Assembly (NCBI GenBank): GCA_027296625.1 | Contig: JAPUIX010000112.1 | Coordinates: 1-59,454 of the forward strand | Origin: Gammaproteobacteria bacterium | Lineage (GTDB): Bacteria; Pseudomonadota; Gammaproteobacteria; JAKEHO01 | Reading direction: 5' to 3' | DNA: 59,454 nt | Part shown: one piece after another, positions 52,538 through 59,454 of the stretch | Layout of the letters: each line of letters starts with the position of its first letter | Numbering within the stretch: the first letter of the stretch is position 1 | The notes under the pieces: model-generated | What the model was told of the DNA's origin: nothing | What the model saw: only the letters and a program-made list of their open reading frames with translations | Database searches by the model: none | Program-made: the position numbers and the translations under genes

Positions 52538-55240
52538 TCAGTGCGCTTCATCCCAGTTATAGCCACTGTCAACGCTAACAACGAGTGGCACGGTCAGGTG
52601 CGCTGCACCCTCCATTATCTCGCAAATCACTTTTCCCGCCTGATCAACTGCCTCTTCGGCAACTTCAAAAACCAGCTCATCATGAACTTGCATGACCATC
52701 TTGGCATCGATACCGCTCTCGGCCAACCAGGCATGCACTGCTATCATCGCACGCTTAATAATATCAGCTGCGGTCCCCTGCATAGGAGCATTAATCGCCG
52801 TTCGTTCCGCGTACTGCCGGCGTTGGGCGTTCCGGGCATTTATATCCGGAAGATACAAACGTCGCTTGAACACCGTCTCAACAAAGCCTTGCTCACAAGC
52901 CGTCGCACGCGTCTCATCCATAAAGATCTTGACCCCAGGATAACGATTAAAATATCGATCAACATAGACCTGTGCGGCACTGCGGTCGATTCCCAGCTGT
53001 TTTGCCAGCCCGAAGGCCGACATGCCATAGATGAGCCCGAAATTGATTGCCTTAGCGGCTCGGCGCTGTTCGCTGTTCACCTGTTCCTGAGAAATACCGA
53101 AGACTTCCGCTGCTGTTGCCATGTGGATATCCTCGCCTTTAGCGAAGGCGCCTGTCAGTCCTTGATCTCCTGATAGATGCGCCATAATACGCAACTCAAT
53201 CTGCGAATAATCTGCGGCGAGTAATTGGTAACCAGGCGCTGCGACAAAGGCTTGACGAATGCGCCGACCCTCATCAGTGCGTACCGGAATATTTTGCAGG
53301 TTGGGGTCAGACGACGAGAGCCGGCCCGTGGCCGCCACTGCCTGATGGTAGGATGTATGGACACGTCTCGTGTGTGGATTGATCTGGCCAGGCAACTTAT
53401 CGGTATAGGTTGACTTGAGCTTGCTCAAGGTCCGGTACTCTAAAATCAGCTTGGGGAGGGGATAGTCCAGGGCCAGCTCTTGCAGGACAGATTCGGCAGT
53501 AGACGGTTGTCCTTTAGGCGTTTTCGCGAGCACCGGTAATTGCAGCTCGTCGTACAGAATACCCTGAATCTGTTTGGGAGACGCGATGTTGAATGCTTGG
53601 CCCGCAAGCTCGTGGGCCTGACGTTCAATATCGCGTGCACGGACCGCAAGTTCCTCACTTTGCCTTTGCAGGAGCGCAGCGTCCACCATCACACCGTTTC
53701 GTTCAACGCACGAGAGGACAGGGACCAGCGGCATTTCAATGTCTTCAAATAACTTCTGTAGTCCGGGTTCCGCCTCTAGCTTTGGCCACAAGGCGAGATG
53801 TAACTTCAACGTAACATCGGCGTCCTCCGCCGCGTAGGGACTTGCTTGCTCAACGGGGACCTGGTTAAAGGTGATTTGTTGCGTCCCCTTTCCTGCAACA
53901 TCTTCATAATGGATAGTATCTTCTCCCAGATACTTCAGCGCGAGAGAATCCATATCGTGTCGAGTTGCGGTACTGTCCAAAACGTAGGACTCAAGCATCG
54001 TATCAAAGCGGATCCCATTAAGTGCAATGCCGTGATTAGCCAGAACGCTCATATCAAACTTAAGATTATGTCCAAGTTTTGCCCGACCTCGGTCCTCCAA
54101 GAGTGGTCGAAGAGCGGCCAGCACTGCGTCCCTCGATAGCTGTTTTGGCGCGCCCTCATAATCATGTGCTAACGGTACATAAGCTGCCTCGCCTGGGCTC
54201 ACTGCAAACGAGATGCCCACGATCTCAGCCTCCATGTAATCCAGACTGTTGGTCTCAGTGTCAAAGGCAAAGACCTCTGTTTTTTCTAGGCGCCTAAGCC
54301 ATGACTGAAACTTACGTTCGGAATCCACCGTCTCGTAATTGTGCTGATGCTCGGTTTCTCCCGCTTTAGTCTCGCAGGCCGCATCCGGGGAACTACAATA
54401 TTCGGAAAGCCACGACTTGAATTCGAGGCGCGTAAACAATTCCCTTAGCGCAGCGCGATCCGGATTCTGAGGTTTAAGCTCCTTGGGCTTTCGCTCAAGT
54501 GGCACGTCGCAGCGGACGGTGACTAGCTCACGCGATAGGGGCAATTGATCGAGACTCGCACGCAGATTCTCCCCCACCTTGCCCGGGATCTCGTTCGCGT
54601 GAGCGATAATCGAATCCAATGATCGATAGGTCTTCAACCACTTGACTGCTGTCTTTGGACCAACCTTGGGTACACCGGGCACATTGTCCACACTGTCCCC
54701 GATCAAGGCCAGATAATCCACCATCAGTGAAGGCGGGATACCAAATTTGCGTTCCACTCCATCTATGTCCAAGACTGCATTGGTCATCGTGTCTACGAGG
54801 CGAACGTGCTCATCGACTACCTGCGTCATGTCCTTATCGCCCGTCGCTATGACGATCTCAAGTCCTTGTGCCTTAGCCTGAGCGGCGAGTGTGGCCATAA
54901 CATCGTCCCCTTCCACACCATCGATCATCAATAACGGCAGTCCCATGGCACGTACGACATCATGTAATGGTTGCAACTGGCTGACAAGTTCATCCGGCAT
55001 GGGTGGGCGGTTCGCCTTATACTCCGGATAGAGTTCGTCACGAAAAGTCTTACCTTTCGTATCGAATACAACCACCATATAAGTCGGCTCGTAGTCCTTC
55101 TGCAATTTGCGCAGCATTCCGATCACACCATAGATCGCTCCAGTAGGTTCCCCCTTAGAGTTGGATAGGGCGGGCAACGCGTGAAATGCTCGGTAGAGAT
55201 AAGAAGAGCCGTCTACCAGAACCAACGTGGGCTTGTTCAT
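52538..55240 (-). CDS. polA: DNA polymerase I
   Basis: A 900-aa enzyme with three intact domains. The 5' nuclease (1-290) has LVLVDGSSYLYRAFHALP and the EGDDVMATLA and GDSVDNVPGVPKVGPKTA motifs. The 3'-5' proofreading domain keeps its metal residues in AFDTETNSLDYMEAE, GHNLKFD and YAAEDADVTLKLH. The polymerase domain has LLAADYSQIELR, the finger helix RRAAKAINFGLIYGMS and VMQVHDELVFE. It repairs gaps and removes RNA primers. The start at 55240 gives the standard MNKPTLVLVDGSSYLYR. Confidence 0.97.
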   Translation of the reverse strand: MNKPTLVLVDGSSYLYRAFHALPALSNSKGEPTGAIYGVIGMLRKLQKDYEPTYMVVVFDTKGKTFRDELYPEYKANRPPMPDELVSQLQPLHDVVRAMGLPLLMIDGVEGDDVMATLAAQAKAQGLEIVIATGDKDMTQVVDEHVRLVDTMTNAVLDIDGVERKFGIPPSLMVDYLALIGDSVDNVPGVPKVGPKTAVKWLKTYRSLDSIIAHANEIPGKVGENLRASLDQLPLSRELVTVRCDVPLERKPKELKPQNPDRAALRELFTRLEFKSWLSEYCSSPDAACETKAGETEHQHNYETVDSERKFQSWLRRLEKTEVFAFDTETNSLDYMEAEIVGISFAVSPGEAAYVPLAHDYEGAPKQLSRDAVLAALRPLLEDRGRAKLGHNLKFDMSVLANHGIALNGIRFDTMLESYVLDSTATRHDMDSLALKYLGEDTIHYEDVAGKGTQQITFNQVPVEQASPYAAEDADVTLKLHLALWPKLEAEPGLQKLFEDIEMPLVPVLSCVERNGVMVDAALLQRQSEELAVRARDIERQAHELAGQAFNIASPKQIQGILYDELQLPVLAKTPKGQPSTAESVLQELALDYPLPKLILEYRTLSKLKSTYTDKLPGQINPHTRRVHTSYHQAVAATGRLSSSDPNLQNIPVRTDEGRRIRQAFVAAPGYQLLAADYSQIELRIMAHLSGDQGLTGAFAKGEDIHMATAAEVFGISQEQVNSEQRRAAKAINFGLIYGMSAFGLAKQLGIDRSAAQVYVDRYFNRYPGVKIFMDETRATACEQGFVETVFKRRLYLPDINARNAQRRQYAERTAINAPMQGTAADIIKRAMIAVHAWLAESGIDAKMVMQVHDELVFEVAEEAVDQAGKVICEIMEGAAHLTVPLVVSVDSGYNWDEAH

Positions 55241-55533
55241 GCGATATGAGACTGGTGACGTGTATTAAGAGGTAACATTATGGATGATTCGCGAGCGACT
55301 GCCTATCTTGTAATGTTGCATGGATCGATTGCCCATGGCCCAACGACGGAGCCTTGACAGCACGGACGCCCAATTGCCCAAAAAATCGCCCGATCAAGTA
55401 GACAGACGACCGGAAGTAGTGGATGCTATCTTGAGGTACCAAGAAGATCAAAACTGCCTGCGTACATGGACGAACACGCGTCTTTGTTAGATCATTTGAG
55501 CCAATTAATACAATATCTACCAGGTGGACCACT

Positions 55534-55884
55534 GTGAGAGCCTCCACAATTTTATATTGTGTCATTGGCCTTTTAGCGTCCCTGCAAATACTTGGTGAGC
55601 CTATTAACCCGGACGGCCTTGAAGTCGTTCCTGAACCTCCGCCATTGCCGGAACCTGTACAAAGTGGGGAGGTACTTGAGCCGGAAATCACCATTATTCA
55701 AAAGGAAGAGGTCACCGTCGAGGAATACCGCATTAACGGGATCCTGTACATGGTGAAAGTCACACCGAGCGTTGGACTACCCTATTATCTCATCGACCAG
55801 GACGGCGATGGGGTGATGGAGACGCAAATGGACGGTATATACGCCGATCCCGTCGTCCCTCAATGGGTCTTGTTTAGCTGGTAA
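55534..55884 (+). CDS. DUF2782 family exported protein
   Basis: A 116-aa protein with an N-terminal signal segment (ILYCVIGLLASLQILG), a Pro/Glu-rich linker (VPEPPPLPEPVQ) and a small C-terminal domain with YRINGILYMVKVTPSVGLPYYLIDQDGDG typical of DUF2782. Function unknown; probably periplasmic. The start is GTG at 55534, six bases after AGGTGG. It is divergent from polA, as is common in gammaproteobacteria, and thrB follows. Confidence 0.83.
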   Translation: MRASTILYCVIGLLASLQILGEPINPDGLEVVPEPPPLPEPVQSGEVLEPEITIIQKEEVTVEEYRINGILYMVKVTPSVGLPYYLIDQDGDGVMETQMDGIYADPVVPQWVLFSW

Positions 55885-56033
55885 ACGGATGCAGCCAAAA
55901 TAGTCCTTCGTGACTCCACAGAACTCTAATAACACGCGCGATTAAGAACTAGGCCTGGAATGAACCGGCGCAAGCAGCGTGAGTCGCCGTTGCGGAACCG
56001 GTGTCAAACTAAAGCAAGTGACACAGGAATCGC

Positions 56034-56987
56034 ATGTCTGTCTATACATCCGTTTCACGCCAAGAGCTTCAAAAATTTCTAGAACACTATTCACTAGGGG
56101 AGTTAAGTCACTTCCAAGGAATCAGTGAAGGCATAGAAAACACGAACTACTTCGTCACTACCAGCAACGGGGAGTTCGTATTGACCCTGTTCGAAGCGCT
56201 AGAAGCCACCGAGCTACCATACTTCCTCGAACTTATGGCGTTTCTCGCCGAGCATAATATTCCGAGCGCACATCCAATTGGCGATGATAATGGAACTTAC
56301 TTACGCCAACTGAATGGTAGACCTGCAGCTTTAGTACGACGTCTAAAAGGTTTCAGCGTCAAAGCGCCCACGGTACAGCAGTGCTTCGCTATTGGCGAAT
56401 TCATCGGCCGGATACATACCGTAGGAAAACAGTTTCGGTTATACAGGGAAAATGATCGCGGACCGAGTTGGTGGAGACAAACAGCAGCGAAGGTCTTATC
56501 CAAGCTAACGTCTGACGACGCATCGCTGCTTACCGAGGAACTTGCGTACCAATCCCAGTTTCGCCATCACAAACTGTCACGCGGGGTAATTCACGCAGAT
56601 CTGTTTCGCGACAATGCACTGTTCGTGGGCGATCAGCTGACCGGCGTCATTGACTTTTACTACGCTTGTAATGACGCCCTGATCTATGACCTCGCTGTGA
56701 CGGCTAATGACTGGTGCAACGTGGAGAATGGAGATTTCTACACAGACCGCGCCCGGGCCATGCTCCATGCCTATACGGAGCAGTTTCGGCCCATTGCGCC
56801 TGAGGAGCAAGACGCCTGGCCAGTAATGCTACGGGCCGGTGCACTTCGGTTCTGGCTGTCACGGCTGCATGACATGTACTTCCCGCGGCAAGGCGAAATC
56901 ACCCACATTAAGGATCCGGATGTATTCAAGCTTATCCTACGCCACCGCATTGAGCATGCTGCCGAATTGCGAGATCTATGGGATTGA
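56034..56987 (+). CDS. thrB: Homoserine kinase (APH-fold, ThrB type II)
   Basis: A 317-aa kinase of the aminoglycoside phosphotransferase fold, the type used for threonine synthesis in Pseudomonas and relatives, not the GHMP-type ThrB of E. coli. Motifs: GISEGIENTNYFVTTSNGEFVLTLFE in the N-lobe, the Brenner catalytic loop GVIHADLFRDNALF and the metal-binding VIDFYYACND. DUF2782 and polA next to it form a conserved group. Confidence 0.92.
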   Translation: MSVYTSVSRQELQKFLEHYSLGELSHFQGISEGIENTNYFVTTSNGEFVLTLFEALEATELPYFLELMAFLAEHNIPSAHPIGDDNGTYLRQLNGRPAALVRRLKGFSVKAPTVQQCFAIGEFIGRIHTVGKQFRLYRENDRGPSWWRQTAAKVLSKLTSDDASLLTEELAYQSQFRHHKLSRGVIHADLFRDNALFVGDQLTGVIDFYYACNDALIYDLAVTANDWCNVENGDFYTDRARAMLHAYTEQFRPIAPEEQDAWPVMLRAGALRFWLSRLHDMYFPRQGEITHIKDPDVFKLILRHRIEHAAELRDLWD

Positions 56988-57062
56988 GAGCGATTGGCCT
57001 CGGGCGCACCATACTGATTTCTGCAGACCCACGTTGCCTCCCGTGCCAGACAGGTGCTCCCA

Positions 57063-58424
57063 TTAGGAAATTAAAAAAATCGTCGCAAGGCCAAGGAAGG
57101 CCATGAAACCCACAACATCCGTCACCGTCGTCAGAAGCACACCGCCGGCAAGGGCCGGATCGATTCCAAGGCGCTTCAGGGCAAGTGGGATCAGTGCGCC
57201 GGCCGACGCCGCTGTTAGGAGGTTGATGACCATAGCAAGCCCAATGATCAATCCAAGCCCAACATCTCTAAACCACAACATCGCAAGTCCACCAACAACC
57301 ATCGCCCAGAATAGGCCATTGATTAGGCCAACCGCGAGTTCCTTGAGCATGAGAGCGCGCGCGTTTGCGGCGCCGAGCTGCCCGAGGGCGATGCCCCGAA
57401 TCGCGATGGTGAGTGTCTGAACACCGGCAATACCCCCCATGCTCGCAACAATGGGCATGAGTATCGCGAGCGCAACGAGTTGCTGGATGCTCGCCTCAAA
57501 GCGACTAATCACCCACGCCGCCAGAAACGCGGTCGCTAAGTTAACGCCGAGCCAGATTGCGCGCCGCCTGGCACTGACGACCACGGGCGCAAACATGTCA
57601 TCTTCCTCACCGAGCCCAGCCAGGCTCATGAGGGAGTGATCAGCCTGCTCATGAATAACGTCCACTACATCGTCAATGGTGATCCGCCCGAGCAGCTTGC
57701 CCACCTCATCCACCACCGCGGCTGACACCAGGTCCCGCTGCTCGAATAGTTTGGCGACATCCTTCGCTGGGAGGCTGGCGGGTAGGCCCGCAATGTCCTG
57801 CACGATCAAGTCACCGACGGTCGCTTCTGGATCGCGGAGCAACACCTCGGACAAAGGCAGCACGCCAAGATACTCGCCTTCCCGATCAACCACCATCAGC
57901 TGGTCTGTCTTCTCCGGTATGGCACCCCGAAGCCGCAAGTAACGGGAGACCACATCCAGCGTCACATCACCCCGGACAGTAACGACATCGGTGTTCATTA
58001 AGCCGCCGGCGGTATCCTCGGGATAGGTAAGCACCGATGCCAGGCGTTGGCGGTTCTGCTCGTCCATCGCAAGCAGTACCTCATCCACAAGGGGCTCCGG
58101 CAGGTCTTGCAGGATGTCAGCCGCATCGTCGGCATCGAGATCCCTGGTCGCCGCCGCGACCTCGTAGGGCGCCATCTGTCCGAGCAGTCCAGCACGCACT
58201 TCGTCTTGGCATTCGGAGAGCACATCACCCTCAAGGTCTGGGTTGACCAGTTCCCAGACCACACCACGTTCACTCGGTGGCAATGCCTCCAAGACGTCAG
58301 CGGTTTCGGAAGGGTGCAGCTGGTCAATAAGGCTCCGCACCTTAGACTTCGCTCCGGCCTCCAACGCTTCGTGGACTTGGCTCAGTGTCTCCTGGATCTT
58401 TTCTCGTTCGCTGCGCTTGCTCAT
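57063..58424 (-). CDS. mgtE: MgtE magnesium transporter
   Basis: A 453-aa Mg2+ channel: N-domain of superhelical repeats (residues about 20-130), a CBS pair (about 130-260, GVLPLSEVLLRDPEATVGDLI and GRITIDDVVDVI), a connecting helix and five membrane helices (from about 285). The pore helix segment NLLTAASAGALIPLALKRLGIDPALA includes the acidic residue that selects Mg2+. It lies downstream of a PTS enzyme I gene, an order known in gammaproteobacteria such as Xanthomonas. Confidence 0.93.
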   Translation of the reverse strand: MSKRSEREKIQETLSQVHEALEAGAKSKVRSLIDQLHPSETADVLEALPPSERGVVWELVNPDLEGDVLSECQDEVRAGLLGQMAPYEVAAATRDLDADDAADILQDLPEPLVDEVLLAMDEQNRQRLASVLTYPEDTAGGLMNTDVVTVRGDVTLDVVSRYLRLRGAIPEKTDQLMVVDREGEYLGVLPLSEVLLRDPEATVGDLIVQDIAGLPASLPAKDVAKLFEQRDLVSAAVVDEVGKLLGRITIDDVVDVIHEQADHSLMSLAGLGEEDDMFAPVVVSARRRAIWLGVNLATAFLAAWVISRFEASIQQLVALAILMPIVASMGGIAGVQTLTIAIRGIALGQLGAANARALMLKELAVGLINGLFWAMVVGGLAMLWFRDVGLGLIIGLAMVINLLTAASAGALIPLALKRLGIDPALAGGVLLTTVTDVVGFMAFLGLATIFLIS

Positions 58425-58731
58425 GGGCCTGAGGGGCTTATAAGTTAAAAAAGTGCACTAGTGTATCAGCCACAGCATGGCATGTTTAGGGGAGCATCAG
58501 CACAAAACCGCGGGTGCATGGGCCTAACAGGGCTCGCGGCGTATAGGCATTGCGTTGGATTCTATCTCGCAAACGCCGCAACGCACTAACATCAGGGCAT
58601 GATCTTAGATGCTGCTCGAACAAGCAGCGCAATATGCACTGGGATTGTCCTCAGATTTGCGATGTCAATGCCGCAAACTGGATTGTGGCGTCAACACACT
58701 CTGGAAGAGAAACTTCGGTGTCTTAGTTGGC
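58425..58731. other. Intergenic region between PTS enzyme I and mgtE
   Basis: About 307 bp without a supported gene. An inverted repeat GCGGCGT 58536-58542 with ACGCCGC 58573-58579 encloses a 30-nt loop, and a 6-bp hairpin GCTGCT/AGCAGC lies near 58610-58627. I do not recognise a Mg2+ riboswitch. Short open frames here lack family resemblance. Confidence 0.4.
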
Positions 58732-59454
58732 TTACTGATTTATATGCCGCGTCAGCTGCGCCACGTCCGTGCCGCTCCTGCTCTTCAAAGCTTTCTTCGC
58801 GAGATAGGTGAGTTCATCCACTCGACTATCAATGATAATTTGTTTGACTTCTAAAAGCGCTGCGGGATGGACACTGAACTCCCTCAACCCAAGCCCTAGC
58901 AGAAGCCGCGTGTAACGCGTGTCACCCGCCATCTCGCCACACATAGCCACTGGAATTTTCGCTTTCTGGCCCGCCTGGAGCGTTGTGTAAATAAGCCTTA
59001 ATACCGCTGGGTGCAGCGGGTCGTAGAGATAATTAACTTCATCGCTCACCCGATCGATCGCCATTGTGTACTGGATCAAGTCGTTCGTCCCTATCGATAG
59101 AAAATCGAGATCACTCGCAAATACATCCGCGCAGATAGCTGCGGCCGGTACTTCGATCATGCCTCCAATCGCCATATCCGGATCGAATTTGATGTTCGCT
59201 GACTTCAGCTCATCGCGAATTGTCCCTACCATCTCCAGAACCTGTGACATTTCCTGAATATTGGAGAGCATGGGTATCATCATTCGTACCGGCCCGAGGC
59301 TTGATGCCCGGATAATCGCTCTCAGCTGTGGTCGAAACAGCGATGGTTCCTTGAGGCATAGCCGGATAGCTCTAAGCCCCAAAGCTGGATTTGACGGCAC
59401 CGGCCCAGATTGCCGCCCGCCGCCATCAACCTGCTTGTCGGCACCGAGATCGAG
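58732..59454 (-). CDS. PTS enzyme I (PEP-protein phosphotransferase), 3' part
   Basis: The C-terminal 240 residues of an enzyme I; the 5' part lies beyond the window end. From the edge, LDLGADKQVDGG precedes NPALGLRAIRLCLKE, as in PtsI. PEP-binding segments follow: IMIPML-type (RMMIPMLSN), GGMIEVPAAAICADVFASDLDFLSIGTNDLIQYTMAIDR, and the catalytic cysteine in VAMCGEMAGD. The neighbour mgtE suggests the HPr/PTS-Ntr-type cluster, but whether this is PtsI or another enzyme I paralogue needs the missing part. Confidence 0.9.
   Translation of the reverse strand, partial: LDLGADKQVDGGGRQSGPVPSNPALGLRAIRLCLKEPSLFRPQLRAIIRASSLGPVRMMIPMLSNIQEMSQVLEMVGTIRDELKSANIKFDPDMAIGGMIEVPAAAICADVFASDLDFLSIGTNDLIQYTMAIDRVSDEVNYLYDPLHPAVLRLIYTTLQAGQKAKIPVAMCGEMAGDTRYTRLLLGLGLREFSVHPAALLEVKQIIIDSRVDELTYLAKKALKSRSGTDVAQLTRHINQ

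Noticed and set aside
55278-55694. 138-aa minus-strand frame between polA and the DUF2782 gene
   Set aside because: It is antisense to the start of the DUF2782 gene and covers the divergent promoter region, with no family resemblance.
58599-58854. Short plus-strand frames of 70 and 81 aa beside the enzyme I gene
   Set aside because: They overlap the enzyme I gene end in antisense and have no support beyond being open.

Overview
The window reads as a chromosome segment of a gammaproteobacterium of moderate GC. Support comes from gene orders typical of that class: crp divergent from an osmC/yhfA-type gene; ygfB-pepP-ubiH-ubiI divergent from a ZapB-like gene, zapA and the 6S RNA gene; hisA-hisF-hisI-hisE followed by tatABC; and mgtE beside a PTS enzyme I gene. 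I cannot name a genus. A tkt-gap-pgk-pyk-fba (class I) run is common in autotrophic and methylotrophic gammaproteobacteria, but no RuBisCO or phosphoribulokinase gene is visible here.

Layout. 1-1055: a gene-poor block around one tRNA-Met(CAT). It holds four copies (A-D) of a two-hairpin structured repeat. The paired stems differ in sequence in each copy but keep the same architecture and the loop motif CCRGTGR. Copies C and D are fused to 20-nt fragments of the tRNA 5' end. This is the most unusual part of the window. 1056-2229: crp/vfr-like regulator and OsmC protein. 2263-10097: an envelope/pilus accessory region with two paralogous 240-aa pilin-like genes around an ABC ATPase, a predicted sigma-54 promoter, a membrane adenylate cyclase, an ABC-2 permease with a partner protein, and a sensor kinase. 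10135-24549: a compact minus-strand MSHA-type (type IVa) pilus block: sigma-54 response regulator, then mshM, L, N, E, G, I, J, K analogues, and two pilin/pseudopilin-like genes.

24711-28212: activated-methyl-cycle genes metF, ahcY and metK. 28377-36285: thioredoxin-like gene, then the sugar-phosphate run. 36384-42609: purC, a glyoxalase-like gene, speD, and ubiI-like, ubiH and pepP. 42609-44664: a ygfB gene broken by an in-frame TAA, ZapB-like gene, zapA, 6S RNA and an EVE-domain gene. 44686-50395: ilvA, rpiA, a small membrane protein, a predicted Tat-exported amidohydrolase overlapping tatC, tatB, tatA and hisE. 50464-55884: hisI, hisF, hisA, polA and a DUF2782 gene. 56034-59454: thrB, mgtE and the 3' part of a PTS enzyme I gene that runs off the window.

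How the parts may work together (inference): the cyclase could supply cAMP to the Crp/Vfr protein, a common route to pilus control. The kinase and the sigma-54 regulator flank the msh block and could form its two-component system, with the sigma-54-like promoter at 4776-4790 as one target. MshE carries two RLGxxL-type motifs of the MshEN fold, which suggests c-di-GMP control of pilus extension. The rest is housekeeping.
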